This document shows, piece by piece, positions 1 to 9,717 of a stretch of DNA of 64,000 nucleotides (its first letter is position 1; every line of letters begins with the position of its first letter). The notes below the pieces were generated by a model. The model had not been told where the DNA came from, searched no databases, and saw nothing but the letters and a program-made list of their open reading frames with translations. Source of the DNA: Clostridiaceae bacterium (GTDB taxonomy: Bacteria > Bacillota > Clostridia > Acetivibrionales > DUMB01); assembly GCA_012840085.1 (NCBI GenBank), contig DUMB01000004.1:62001-126000 (forward strand), read 5' to 3'. Both the position numbers and the translations under genes were made by a program.

Positions 1-2
1 TT

Positions 3-77
3 TTATAACCCCATGCCAAAAATCACTTTAAGTATTTTCCCGAAAAATTTAGGTACCTTCATCACAACAACCTTCAT
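3..77 (-). CDS. spoVM: Stage V sporulation protein M (SpoVM)
   Basis: A 24-residue ORF beginning MKVVVMKVPKFFGK and ending VIFGMGL. It lines up without gaps with Bacillus subtilis SpoVM (MKFYTIKLPKFLGG...), including the shared proline at residue 9 and the K-P-K-F-x-G core. A strong ribosome binding site, GGGAGGAG, sits about 8 bases before the ATG. In known systems SpoVM is an amphipathic helix that recognises the convex forespore membrane and anchors the SpoIVA coat basement layer. It lies downstream of the GGDEF gene, separated by 75 bases, so it may have its own promoter; I could not assign one. It is too short for most gene callers. The call rests on visual similarity. Confidence 0.85.
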   Translation of the reverse strand: MKVVVMKVPKFFGKILKVIFGMGL

Positions 78-152
78 TACAGCACTCCTCCCAGCCAAAA
101 GGATCAATTCACTAGTATTATATTTTTAAGATTCATTTTTGGTGTTTGTCCA

Positions 153-1817
153 TTAAGAAATTTCATATACTTTTAGCAGCTCTGCCTTCTTCACACAATT
201 CCTGCCTGAGGCTTTAGCTTTATAGAGAGCATCATCTGCAGTGCTTATAAGCTCTATTTCATTAGTTGCGCAATCATCAAAACAAGATACTCCGAAACTC
301 AAAGTAACTGACTGTTTGTAACTAATTTCGCCTAAAGGTATATTCGCAACCGCCACTCTCAACCTTTCTGCAATTTCATAAGCTTCCTCCAGGTCGGTCC
401 TCGGGAAAAGTATTACAAATTCCTCTCCTCCGAATCTTGCAAAGATATCTCCTTTTCTTATATACGCCTTTATCGTCCAGGCAATTCTTTTCAAAATCTC
501 ATCTCCGAACAGGTGGCCATAGGTATCATTAAAAATCTTAAAGTTGTCAACATCATATATTGCCAACGACAGCTTATATCCGCCTTTTACTGCATTCCGG
601 AATTCATTCTTCAGCAATTCGTTAAAGTAATCTCTGCTGTACACACCCGTAAGGCTGTCAATATAAGCCATATCCTGAAGCTTCTGATAAAGTTGTGCAT
701 TTTCTATTGCAATTCCCACTTGCTGGCTTATAATATCAAGGAAATTCACATTTTCTTCAGTAAACACATCTGCAAGTTTATGTTCTACAAGAACCACTCC
801 CACCTTGCCGGTCTTTGTACTGAGTGGCATGCAAACTATTGACTTTATTCCTCTGTCCTTAGTAAAAGAGTACTTTTCAGGCTCCAAATTGTTTTCAATA
901 AGCGCTTTGCCTGATTTCAACACTTCACGCAGACAATCACTGTTAATATTCTCATTCAAAATTTCAAGTTCTTCGCCGTTATTAATATTTGTAGTATGAA
1001 CTTTAAATTTACCTGTATTCTGGTCATAAAGGATAATTGTTGAATAGGGTACTCCCATCACGCCAATTATAATATCATTTACGTACTTTAACAAGTCCTT
1101 GATATCAAGTATAGAGCTAATTGCCTTAGTAATCTGCTGTAGCGTGAAAAGCTCCGCAACTTTTCCTGCCAGCCTTTTGTTTGATTTTTTCAGCTGGCTG
1201 CAATTATTCTCAAGTTTCTTTAATAAATATGCCTCTTTTTCCTCACTCTTTTTATTGTCATTATAAGCGGTTCCAAATATATTTACGAATATTAATGCTG
1301 TCATATAAAAGAAGACTGTAGCTGATACATGTCCTGTAAATATATATCTGTCAATATCTCTGATACCAAGTATTGAAAACAGCAGTGCAACGTGGATAAG
1401 AAAAGAGTATGCAACAGTTTTTACACCTGTCTTTGTTCCTCTTGCCAAAGTGATCATAAGTATAGTGAACAGTATAACATTAAACGCCCATAATCCAACA
1501 CCTACATATGTAATAAAAAAGGAGACAATAAACAGCCCTAATAACTTATCTATATAACGAATCAAAGCCCTTTTGAAATACCCACGTTTAAAAGCATAGT
1601 GTTTTAAGAGTTGGTAAATCAATACCAGTCCGAGAAAAACCTCTCTGACAATTCTGAGTACACCTTCATCAATTGGATCTATTAAACGGAATTTAAAGAT
1701 ATTTTTAGGGAGAACCACACAAAGTATGCAAATAAATATGAATGTCCAGAAAAATCTGAGGAACATTAGCTCATACTTGCTTTCCCTGTCAGCATTATTA
1801 TATCTGCCAACATTCAT
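153..1817 (-). CDS. Membrane GAF-GGDEF diguanylate cyclase
   Basis: Predicted to make cyclic di-GMP from two GTP. Residues about 20-185 hold roughly six hydrophobic segments, followed by a short coiled coil (about 190-225), a GAF domain (about 225-380) and a C-terminal GGDEF domain (about 390-545). The active-site motif is intact (RFGGEEFVILFPR). The inhibitory I-site RxxD (RKGD) sits exactly five residues before GGEEF, so product inhibition is likely. The membrane part suggests an intramembrane or membrane-proximal sensor. The ATG is preceded by GGAGGGGAG at a rather long distance (about 13 bases). It follows the FtsA-like gene with a 51-base gap and precedes spoVM. The signal sensed cannot be told. 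Confidence 0.92.
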   Translation of the reverse strand: MNVGRYNNADRESKYELMFLRFFWTFIFICILCVVLPKNIFKFRLIDPIDEGVLRIVREVFLGLVLIYQLLKHYAFKRGYFKRALIRYIDKLLGLFIVSFFITYVGVGLWAFNVILFTILMITLARGTKTGVKTVAYSFLIHVALLFSILGIRDIDRYIFTGHVSATVFFYMTALIFVNIFGTAYNDNKKSEEKEAYLLKKLENNCSQLKKSNKRLAGKVAELFTLQQITKAISSILDIKDLLKYVNDIIIGVMGVPYSTIILYDQNTGKFKVHTTNINNGEELEILNENINSDCLREVLKSGKALIENNLEPEKYSFTKDRGIKSIVCMPLSTKTGKVGVVLVEHKLADVFTEENVNFLDIISQQVGIAIENAQLYQKLQDMAYIDSLTGVYSRDYFNELLKNEFRNAVKGGYKLSLAIYDVDNFKIFNDTYGHLFGDEILKRIAWTIKAYIRKGDIFARFGGEEFVILFPRTDLEEAYEIAERLRVAVANIPLGEISYKQSVTLSFGVSCFDDCATNEIELISTADDALYKAKASGRNCVKKAELLKVYEIS

Positions 1818-1868
1818 TCTAATAATAATACTCCCCTCCAGTTCAAAACCAAAAAATAAGTCAAAAAA

Positions 1869-3908
1869 TTATCTCTTATCCCAATTTATCTCTATTATAT
1901 CTCCATTTTTTATTATATCAGTAAAGGCTGCCTGCCTTCCATTAAGCTTTAGCACAATATTGCCTTTAGGTTTTGTCAAATCAAAATCTATATAGTTGAA
2001 TATATCAACAAAGATATATTGCTCCTTATTACCAAGCAATATTGTCTTTCCGTTTACTACCACACTTATCCCGTTATTATCCTTAGGAGGCTTCTCATTC
2101 GAAAGTTTAGGCTCTTGTGAATCCTCCTTTGGAAAGTTTTCATTGACAGACAAGTCTTCATTGACTGTAATTTTTTCTAATAAATCTGTTTTTTTATCTG
2201 ATGTATCTGAATCTGTATTTGTATCTTGATCCGTATTTGTACCGCTTAATGGAATAAATTCAATATGTACAGCATCACCATCACATATTTTTTCGTTCTT
2301 GGATACGGGAACATTATTTATATATACTCTTATATCAGTTTCTATTCCTCTCTGTTGCATGTTAAGTGCTGTCAGTTCTTTAGCAATATCATATACATAG
2401 ACCTCTGCATCCTTTCCGTCTTTTGCAGGTTTTACAATTATATTGTCACCAGGCATTATGAAGGTATCTATGTTTGCAATTTCGTTGTTTACAAATATTT
2501 CTGCGGCTTTTCCATGTTCTCCTCTGATTACCCTGGAATCGCCATTAAGCTTAAACCTAAGGCTTTTGCCTCTTTTTCCTATAAGCTGATCCGGATTAAA
2601 CCCTGAAAACATCAGGGCGTCAGCAACCTTAAGCATTTTAGCATTAAATAGCTTGACTTCTTTTCCGTTAACCGTTACAGTAAAAAAATTATTTCCCCTT
2701 TGCATTTGTGCAGTTACAGCAATTCCAACAGGTGTTATTGAATCAGGACCTGATAACTTTTTGCCTGAAACCTTTAAATTCTGTATGATGTTTCTTCCTC
2801 TTACTGCAACCCGCTCCTCGGGTAACCCTAAATTTTCTGCGATAAGCTTTGCAAGCCAGGGGACCTGACTTCCGCCACCTACCAGAAAAACTGCATTAGG
2901 AGATTTATTGTTATATTCAATAATCTTTTGCGAAATGGTATCTGCAAGTAGCTTTACGACAGGTTGTACAATATTGCCGACTTCATCTTTTGTCACTTTT
3001 CGCTTATTTCCCATGATGTCGGTAAATGTAATAGAATCTTTTTTAGTTGTGAGGAAAAGTTTCATCTTTTCTCCGGTATTGAAATCAACCAGGTATTGCC
3101 GGCAAATCTCTTCAGTAATTTCATCACCCGCAATAGGGGTCATTGCATATGCAACAACACTGCCATCCCTAGTCAATGCTATATCTGAAGTACCTGCTCC
3201 AACATCAACCAGTGCAAGGTTCAGCTGCCTCAAGCTCTTTGGTATAGCTACATTTATCGCAGCTATAGGTTCCAGTGTAAGGCTTGAAACCTCAAGTCCC
3301 ACTCTTTTCATTACTGTATACAGACTGTCTACAACTACCCGTGGAAGAAACGTCGCAAGTATTTCAACACCTATTTTATTTCCCTTATGCCCTACAAGGC
3401 TTGTCATAACATATCCATTAAGAAAATAATTAACTACACTATATCCAACACAATAAAGCCGGTTATTGTCTCCACCTGTTGTTTCCTCGTCCAGCTTTTT
3501 CTGAGCATTCTGAATAGCTTCAATTTCGAGGGCGCCAATTAAATTGTAATCTATTTCCCGACTATCATCTACATCTTTTTCTAATTTAACTTTACATGTA
3601 TTTAAAACCCTGCCGGCAGCAGCAATTGCCACTTTAACAAGTGGAACACCGATTTCTTTCTCGAGTTTTTCTTTTACCTGTCTGACAACTTCAGCTACAC
3701 TATCTATATCATGTATCTGTCCGTCAAACATAACTCTGCTTTTATGCTCAAGAATTTCCACAGAAATGATTTTAAAATCTTCAGCTTCCTGTATCCCAAC
3801 AATCCCTATTACTGTCCTCGTTCCGATATCCAGTGCAAATATCAGTTCATCGGGATCATATATATTTTCTTTATCTTTGATTTTTGCAGTCCCGTCTCTT
3901 GCGGGCAT
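1869..3908 (-). CDS. FtsA/PilM-like actin-fold ATPase with long C-terminal extension
   Basis: A 679-residue protein of the FtsA/PilM branch of the actin/Hsp70 ATPase superfamily. Visible nucleotide motifs are the phosphate-1 loop DIGTRTVIGIVG (about 28-39), phosphate-2 LVDVGAGTSDIAL (about 235) and adenosine loop VFLVGGGSQVPWLAKLI (about 345). True FtsA is about 400-440 residues and ends in a membrane-binding amphipathic helix. This protein instead continues for about 270 residues with beta-rich modules separated by a Thr/Asp/Ser/Lys-rich linker (about 560-610), and ends at INWDKR. The start is supported by GAGGTG five bases upstream. It is likely co-transcribed with the GGDEF gene. A role in cell shape or division, or in an envelope machine, is inferred only; canonical FtsA is doubtful. 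Confidence 0.78.
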   Translation of the reverse strand: MPARDGTAKIKDKENIYDPDELIFALDIGTRTVIGIVGIQEAEDFKIISVEILEHKSRVMFDGQIHDIDSVAEVVRQVKEKLEKEIGVPLVKVAIAAAGRVLNTCKVKLEKDVDDSREIDYNLIGALEIEAIQNAQKKLDEETTGGDNNRLYCVGYSVVNYFLNGYVMTSLVGHKGNKIGVEILATFLPRVVVDSLYTVMKRVGLEVSSLTLEPIAAINVAIPKSLRQLNLALVDVGAGTSDIALTRDGSVVAYAMTPIAGDEITEEICRQYLVDFNTGEKMKLFLTTKKDSITFTDIMGNKRKVTKDEVGNIVQPVVKLLADTISQKIIEYNNKSPNAVFLVGGGSQVPWLAKLIAENLGLPEERVAVRGRNIIQNLKVSGKKLSGPDSITPVGIAVTAQMQRGNNFFTVTVNGKEVKLFNAKMLKVADALMFSGFNPDQLIGKRGKSLRFKLNGDSRVIRGEHGKAAEIFVNNEIANIDTFIMPGDNIIVKPAKDGKDAEVYVYDIAKELTALNMQQRGIETDIRVYINNVPVSKNEKICDGDAVHIEFIPLSGTNTDQDTNTDSDTSDKKTDLLEKITVNEDLSVNENFPKEDSQEPKLSNEKPPKDNNGISVVVNGKTILLGNKEQYIFVDIFNYIDFDLTKPKGNIVLKLNGRQAAFTDIIKNGDIIEINWDKR

Positions 3909-4121
3909 AACAACACCTCACTCTTTATAAACAGCCCCAAATATAATTACCGATGCCCACAATGTCCAATATCCTATTTGAAACTCATAATATACATAAT
4001 ATACATAATAAGTTCGACAGCTTGTTATTAATTCCTTCTTTTTGGGCATTGAATTTAATTAGCATTAACTGTTATTGGCCTCACTTTTATTGATTCAAAT
4101 TAAATTTTTAAATTGTATGAT

Positions 4122-4757
4122 TCACATTGAATTTCTTCCATAGTCGCAATATTGTCTGATGGGACACTCGCTACATTTTGGCTTTCTTGCGTTACAGATG
4201 GCTCTTCCATGATAAACAAGCTGATGGCAGAACTTGCTCCAGTTTTCCTTTGGAACAATCTCCATAAGATCATACTCAATTTTTTCAGGGTTATCACTTT
4301 TAGTAAATCCCATCCTTTGGGAAAGCCTTTTGGCATGAGTATCTACTACAATGCCCGGAATTCCGAAAATATCCCCTAAAATTAGGTTTGCAGTCTTGCG
4401 TCCGACTCCGGGCAGTTTAAGCAGGTCTTCCATTGTATTCGGAACTTCTCCTCCGAATTCGCTGATGATCATTTTGCAGCAGTTGATAATGTTGCGTGCT
4501 TTATTACGGAAAAAGCCCGTAGGCCTGATATCCTCCTCCAATTCCGCAATATCAGCATTGGCAAAATCATGTACATTTTTATATTTCTTAAAAAGAGTTT
4601 CTGTTACAATGTTTACGCGCTCATCAGTGCACTGAGCCGCCAGTTGCGTTGCTATAAGAAGCTGTAGTGGATCTGTATATTTTAAAGTACATTCTGCATC
4701 ATCATAGAGTTTATCAAATACTTTTATAATTTCTGCGACTTTCTGTTTGTTATCCAT
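4122..4757 (-). CDS. nth: Endonuclease III
   Basis: A 211-residue base-excision-repair glycosylase/AP lyase that removes oxidised pyrimidines. The helix-hairpin-helix LLKLPGVGRKTANLIL (about 107-122) carries the catalytic lysine, and VDTHAKRLSQRMG supplies the catalytic aspartate. The C-terminal iron-sulfur cluster ligands show the classic spacing C-x6-C-x2-C-x5-C (CNARKPKCSECPIRQYC). The length equals the family norm. AAAAGGGGAAG precedes the ATG. It follows glgA by 26 bases and may be co-transcribed with it. Confidence 0.97.
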   Translation of the reverse strand: MDNKQKVAEIIKVFDKLYDDAECTLKYTDPLQLLIATQLAAQCTDERVNIVTETLFKKYKNVHDFANADIAELEEDIRPTGFFRNKARNIINCCKMIISEFGGEVPNTMEDLLKLPGVGRKTANLILGDIFGIPGIVVDTHAKRLSQRMGFTKSDNPEKIEYDLMEIVPKENWSKFCHQLVYHGRAICNARKPKCSECPIRQYCDYGRNSM

Positions 4758-4783
4758 TTTACTTCCCCTTTTTTATATTAAAC

Positions 4784-6259
4784 TCAGCCTTTTGTACTCT
4801 TTTTCTTTATAGCTCTTTCATATAGTTCAATATATTTTTTCGCTGGCCTGCTCCATGAAAAGTCAAGAACTAAAGCCCGCTTTACCAGATTTGACCATAC
4901 GTCAGGGCTTTCATTATACAGTTTTAATGCCCGCTTAATTGCATCCAACATTTCATCTGATGAAAATTCTTTGAAAACAAAACCATTTCCATTGACATTA
5001 TCATCATCAAAATCCACAATAGTCTCAGCAAGCCCTCCTGTAGCACGGACTATCGGGATTGCCCCGTATCTTAAGCTGATTATTTGTCCCAAACCGCAGG
5101 GCTCAAATCTGGAAGGCATAAGGAACATATCGCAACCGGCATATATTCTTTGCGCCAGGTCAGTATTAAAACCTATATACACTCCAACTTTTTTCGGATA
5201 TACAAGTTTGGCGTTTCTAAAGGCAGTCTCATAGTGCTCGTCTCCGGTTCCCAGCAAAACGAATTGTATATCCAGTTTCATCAAATCCTCAAGTTTATCC
5301 AGTATAAGTTCAAGGCCTTTTTGCTCGGATAACCTCGATACAAGTCCAATAACCGGCACGTCTGTTACAGGAAGTCCCAGTTCTCTTTGAAGAGCATATT
5401 TATTATCTTTCTTCAATTTATAGTTTTGCGCATTATAGTTTCTGTATATTCTCGGATCTGTCTCAGGGTTAAATTCCTTATAACTGATTCCGTTTACAAT
5501 TCCATATAAATCTTCTGACCTCTTCTGAAGAACCCCCTCCATTTTTTCACCATAACGTTCCGTTTGTATTTCTTTCGAATATTCCTTACTAACCGTATTG
5601 AGGATATCAGCATATACAAGGCCGGCTTTCATGAAACTGAACATTCCGTAGAACTCCACTTTCTCGGGAGTAAATATTTCATATCCGACATTAAAAAGTT
5701 TTAAGGTATCGCCGGAAAAGTTCCCCTGGTATTCAAGGTTGTGTATGGTATATATCGTAGCTATATTTTTATAAAATGGATGATCCTTGTACACTTCATT
5801 CAAAAGCATACATATTGGTCCGGTGTGCCAGTCGTTGCAGTGTATTATATCCGGCTGAAAATTAATCCTCGGCAGCATTTCCAAAGCTGCTTTGCATAGA
5901 AAAGCAAACCTTTCTGCATCATCAAAATAGCAGTATATACCCGACCTGTCGAAATAGTTGTAACTGTCAATAAAATAAACAGGTACACCAATTGCCCCAT
6001 TCTTAGACTTATCATCGGTTTTCTCTTTTCTTACAATACATGTTTCCTTTTTGCCGCCTATTTGAACTGCAAAGTCAGTTACATATTCCATATCGCTTTT
6101 TATCAGTTTATACCTTGGCATTGCCACTCTTATATCTATGCCCATCAAAGCAAGCTCTTTAGGCAGGGAACCTGCTACGTCTGCAAGACCTCCTGTCTTT
6201 GCAAAAGGAGCTACTTCCGCTGAAACAAAAAGAACTTTCAAATTATTTTCACCAGTCAT
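4784..6259 (-). CDS. glgA: Glycogen synthase (ADP-glucose type, GT5)
   Basis: Transfers glucose from ADP-glucose to the non-reducing end of an alpha-1,4-glucan. The N-terminus has the GT5 ADP-glucose-binding motif AKTGGLADV at about residues 20-28, and the C-terminal domain has the conserved SRFEPCGLGQI segment with the catalytic glutamate. At 491 residues it is close to the E. coli enzyme (477). The start is supported by GGAGG six bases upstream of the ATG. No glgC, glgD or branching enzyme lies nearby, so this is a stand-alone glycogen gene here. Confidence 0.97.
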   Translation of the reverse strand: MTGENNLKVLFVSAEVAPFAKTGGLADVAGSLPKELALMGIDIRVAMPRYKLIKSDMEYVTDFAVQIGGKKETCIVRKEKTDDKSKNGAIGVPVYFIDSYNYFDRSGIYCYFDDAERFAFLCKAALEMLPRINFQPDIIHCNDWHTGPICMLLNEVYKDHPFYKNIATIYTIHNLEYQGNFSGDTLKLFNVGYEIFTPEKVEFYGMFSFMKAGLVYADILNTVSKEYSKEIQTERYGEKMEGVLQKRSEDLYGIVNGISYKEFNPETDPRIYRNYNAQNYKLKKDNKYALQRELGLPVTDVPVIGLVSRLSEQKGLELILDKLEDLMKLDIQFVLLGTGDEHYETAFRNAKLVYPKKVGVYIGFNTDLAQRIYAGCDMFLMPSRFEPCGLGQIISLRYGAIPIVRATGGLAETIVDFDDDNVNGNGFVFKEFSSDEMLDAIKRALKLYNESPDVWSNLVKRALVLDFSWSRPAKKYIELYERAIKKKSTKG

Positions 6260-6397
6260 TATTTACCTCCATAAAAATATAAAATAAATATATTAATAAA
6301 TTCATACCACTTAAATAAAAACATATGCACTAAAAAATATATACACTTAATTATTATTGAATAAAATTATAGCATATATTAATTGATTTTGAATCTT

Positions 6398-7867
6398 TTA
6401 TCTGGAAGCAGCAGTTTTCCAAAATTTAATTTTGTCTCGCATTATTTCAATAAAAAGATCGGCAATTTCAGGGTCAAATTGCGTTCCCTTGCACCTTTTT
6501 ATTTCATTAAGTGCTTCTTTTGCAGACATTGCTTTTCTGTAAGGTCTGCTGCTCGTCATTGCATCAAAAGCATCAGCAATGCACAATATTCTTCCGTACA
6601 AGCATATCTCATTGCCTTTAAGTCCATAGGGATAGCCTGTTCCGTCATATTTCTCATGATGTTGTATTATGCCGTTCAGACCATCCTTTAAAAATTTTAC
6701 ATCCTTTAAAATGTTGTATGAAATAATCGGATGCTTTTTAATTTCATTATACTCTGCAGTTGTCAATCTGCCCCTCTTATTGAGAATAGAAGCCCTGATA
6801 CCTATTTTTCCAATATCATGTAATATCGCTGCATACTCAAGCATCTGCACCTCAGCTTCACTAAAATTCAAGCGTTTGGCAATTTCACAGCAAATTTCCT
6901 TTACCCTCTGACAATGTCCCATTGTATAAGCATCTTTTGCCTGTATGGAATTGGCCAATGCTGTTACAGTCTGCATGTATGCTGTCTGGATATCTCTATA
7001 ATATTTTGTCAGTTGCAGATTTTTTTCATTTAGCTCATTCTTTGCTTTATTCAATTCCTCAATATAACTATTCAGTTCCTCATTCACAGCCGCAGCTTCT
7101 TCGTAAAGCGACTCAATCTCCTGCTTTTGCATATAAGTATCCATAAACAGTTCTGCATTGCTTATTGCGATAGCTGCATAACTTGCGAGACTCTCCATAA
7201 ATTGAAGATTCACTTTTTGAAAGGTCTCCGGTTTTCCGGTTTCAATAAAAATAACTCCTATAAGTTCACCTGAAACATTCATCGGGATTGACATCTTATC
7301 TCCGAAACATCCCCGATTGCTTATGTATGTATTGATTTTTTTTATTACCTGACCTTCCCTGAAGCATTTCATGACAGATGTTACTTCATCATATATATGC
7401 CCTACCTCATTAAATGTAATATCGCCATACTCGTATCTGCATACCAGTTTCTCAATTTCCTTGTCATACAGGCATATGAAGTACCTGTCGCAACCTGTAA
7501 ATCTGCTGAATACTTTATACAGATACTCAACCAATACAGTTATTTCAAAAGTTGATGTTATAATTTCAGCCACATTACGTATAACTTCCAACTCCTCACT
7601 TTTTTGCCTCAGTTCTTCCTTCATTCTTTCTATTTCATGATCTGTTCCAATTGCATTAACATTTTCCCGTCTGATCAGGCTAAAAATTTTTTTTTGAACA
7701 ATTGTGCTCCGCAATACTATATCCAGTAAGAAACAGCTCAATACAACTAATATTGAAATATCTAACAAGCATATATTGAAGTTATATCTACACAATACCA
7801 TGCATAGAAAAACTATAAAAAAAAGAAAGTATTTTGCTATACGTATGGCTGTAAGAGTCTTTCTCAT
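6398..7867 (-). CDS. Membrane GAF-HD-GYP phosphodiesterase
   Basis: A 489-residue protein with two N-terminal hydrophobic segments (about 10-28 and 33-52), a GAF domain (about 90-240), a coiled coil (about 240-295) and an HD-GYP domain (about 300-480). The metal-binding motif is intact: HCQRV, the HD dyad in AILHDIGKIG, HHEKYDGTGYP, and CIADAFDAMTSSRPYR. HD-GYP proteins hydrolyse cyclic di-GMP. With the GGDEF gene at 0.15-1.8 kb, the window encodes one maker and one likely degrader of this messenger, not in the same operon. GGAGG sits before the ATG. Confidence 0.93.
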   Translation of the reverse strand: MRKTLTAIRIAKYFLFFIVFLCMVLCRYNFNICLLDISILVVLSCFLLDIVLRSTIVQKKIFSLIRRENVNAIGTDHEIERMKEELRQKSEELEVIRNVAEIITSTFEITVLVEYLYKVFSRFTGCDRYFICLYDKEIEKLVCRYEYGDITFNEVGHIYDEVTSVMKCFREGQVIKKINTYISNRGCFGDKMSIPMNVSGELIGVIFIETGKPETFQKVNLQFMESLASYAAIAISNAELFMDTYMQKQEIESLYEEAAAVNEELNSYIEELNKAKNELNEKNLQLTKYYRDIQTAYMQTVTALANSIQAKDAYTMGHCQRVKEICCEIAKRLNFSEAEVQMLEYAAILHDIGKIGIRASILNKRGRLTTAEYNEIKKHPIISYNILKDVKFLKDGLNGIIQHHEKYDGTGYPYGLKGNEICLYGRILCIADAFDAMTSSRPYRKAMSAKEALNEIKRCKGTQFDPEIADLFIEIMRDKIKFWKTAASR

Positions 7868-8012
7868 CAGGTATCCTCCAAGATGTTAATATACAGTATT
7901 TGGATACTTTTCATTGACAAAACTATATATTCTACATTATTTTCAAAATTCCTTTTTGTTTTAATGTTTAATGTATCTTAATGTGTTGTTAAAACACCGT
8001 TTTGCGGACAAT

Positions 8013-8045
8013 AAAAAAACGGGCGGTTAAACTGCCCGTTTTTTA
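8013..8045. terminator. Bidirectional intrinsic terminator after htrA
   Basis: A 9-bp GC-rich stem, ACGGGCGGT pairing with ACTGCCCGT (one G-U), closes a TAA loop. It is flanked by seven A on the left and six T on the right, so it has a U-tract in both directions. On the minus strand it terminates htrA, whose stop lies about 40 bases upstream. Confidence 0.9.
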
Positions 8046-8083
8046 TTGCATAATGATTATTTCGATTTATTTTACTTTTTATT

Positions 8084-9487
8084 TTACCTTTCTTCAGTTA
8101 ATGTCACATCCAGCGTAAGTGTTTCCCCGTCACGATATATTTCAACCTTAACTGTATCACCAGGTTTATGCTTGTTCTTCAGCTCATTCAATTCTGCCAC
8201 CGTCTTTACGGCTTTACCGTCAAACTTGGTAATAATGTCTCCTCTCTGTATACCTGCTTTATACGCTCCGGAGAATGGAATTACCTGTGCTACAAGAATT
8301 CCGACAGGAGCATTATAGTATTTTGCTGCAGCTTCATCATAGCTGGGGTCTGAGCTTATGCCCAGGAACGGCCTTCCTTTGACGTAATTATATTCCATCA
8401 GGTCATTTACTATTTCTTTTACAATGTTTATTGGTATTGCAAAACCTAATCCTTCAAATTCCTCAGCAACAATTTTTATACTGTTGACGCCAATAACCTG
8501 TCCTTTTGAATTCAACAGGGCTCCACCGCTATTACCCGGATTAATCGCCGCATCAGTCTGTATAAGGGTGTATTTATCACCGCTCTCACTGACTATAGTC
8601 CTATTCAGACCGCTTATAATTCCCGCAGTTACCGAACCCATATATTCCAGACCTCCGGGGTTTCCTATGGCAATTGCCAGTTCACCTACTTTTACCTTGT
8701 CAGAGTCTCCCAGCTCTGCAACCGGGAAATTGCTTCCATCAATTTTCAACACGGCAAGATCAGTTCTGGAGTCAGTTCCAACAACCTCAGCTTTATACGG
8801 CATATCCATATTATCCTTTAGGAACACTTCAATTTTTGCGTTGGAGAGGATTTTTCCGTACCTGTCAAGTGCATTCTGAATTACGTGATAGTTGGTTACA
8901 ACGTATCCGTTGCTCTTTATAATTATACCTGAACCCTCTCCCGTTCCTTCAGTCTCACCGAAAAAGAAACTGGTGGTTCTTGCTGTTACTCTTATACCTA
9001 CAATAGCAGGACTTACTTCCTCTGCAATTTTAGTAATTACACTTTCATATGAAGTACTTATCTCATTTCCCACATACGTTGTTCCGCCAACTCCGGAACT
9101 GCTGCTTTTGCTGCTATTTCCATTTTCTTCAGCATCGCCGTTTTCATTGTTCTCAAATATACTGCCTGTTTCAGCTTTGTCCTGAAGTATGTTTCCAAAA
9201 TATTTATTGACCACCGGCTTTAAAGCAGGTGCCACAAATTGGAAAGCTGTAAAAACTACGCTTCCGCCCAATATAGAACTAATAAGTGCCACTATTATCA
9301 TTTGTGTAAGAATACCGGGCCTTTTCTTGTTTTTTGGTTTCTTATAGCTTTCAGTGTAAAATGATGTTGAGTAATTATAATTGGACCCATTGTCATCGCT
9401 TAAATAATAGTTGTTATTATTGTAATAATTATTATCTGATTCATAATTGCCTGGCTGGTTGTTGTTGAAGAAATCATCCATATACAT
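8084..9487 (-). CDS. HtrA/DegP-type serine protease
   Basis: A membrane-anchored envelope quality-control protease of 467 residues. The order is an Asn/Tyr-rich cytoplasmic N-terminus (1-55), one membrane segment (about 60-90), a Ser/Gly/Asn linker, a trypsin-like domain (about 150-365) and one PDZ domain (about 370-460). The catalytic triad is visible: His in VVTNYHVIQ, Asp in RTDLAVLKI, Ser in NPGNSGGALLN. It is like Bacillus HtrA/YyxA. A GGGAGGGGAG site lies before the start; a second in-frame ATG six bases downstream (9481) is equally plausible. It sits next to the two-component system, a common partner for HtrA genes, and has its own terminator. Confidence 0.95.
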   Translation of the reverse strand: MYMDDFFNNNQPGNYESDNNYYNNNNYYLSDDNGSNYNYSTSFYTESYKKPKNKKRPGILTQMIIVALISSILGGSVVFTAFQFVAPALKPVVNKYFGNILQDKAETGSIFENNENGDAEENGNSSKSSSSGVGGTTYVGNEISTSYESVITKIAEEVSPAIVGIRVTARTTSFFFGETEGTGEGSGIIIKSNGYVVTNYHVIQNALDRYGKILSNAKIEVFLKDNMDMPYKAEVVGTDSRTDLAVLKIDGSNFPVAELGDSDKVKVGELAIAIGNPGGLEYMGSVTAGIISGLNRTIVSESGDKYTLIQTDAAINPGNSGGALLNSKGQVIGVNSIKIVAEEFEGLGFAIPINIVKEIVNDLMEYNYVKGRPFLGISSDPSYDEAAAKYYNAPVGILVAQVIPFSGAYKAGIQRGDIITKFDGKAVKTVAELNELKNKHKPGDTVKVEIYRDGETLTLDVTLTEER

Positions 9488-9665
9488 ACTCCCCTCCCAT
9501 TAATCTTATGTTAAGGATGTCTCCTTTTTTCTCTTTTGATATACCATATTTATCATTTTCTAGTCTAATAATACCCAAGCAATTTTAAGAAAATATGAAT
9601 AAAGTGTTAATTTTGACACTGTTTATTATCATTTTTGTTAAAGCGAAAAGCATATAAATGGTAAA

Positions 9666-9716
9666 TTAACTTGTTGTTACGGCATTTCAATAGCAGGAGT
9701 TGGCGCAACAAGCTAA
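9666..9716. repeat. Palindromic repeat copy A (AACTTGTTG...CAACAAG)
   Basis: About 50 bp with inverted ends TAACTTGTTG and CAACAAGCTA and the core GGCATTTCAATAGCAGGAG. It is nearly identical to copy B at 12.01 kb and related to copies at 50.12 and 17.23 kb. It ends one base before the stop codon of the histidine kinase gene. Confidence 0.75.
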
Positions 9717-9717
9717 A

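Noticed and set aside
2908-3429. 173-codon frame antisense to the FtsA-like gene
   Set aside because: Shadow of a clearly conserved ATPase; composition is not protein-like.
153-7867. A single c-di-GMP operon from the GGDEF and HD-GYP genes
   Set aside because: They are separated by ftsA-like, nth and glgA genes and by a 138-base promoter-bearing gap.
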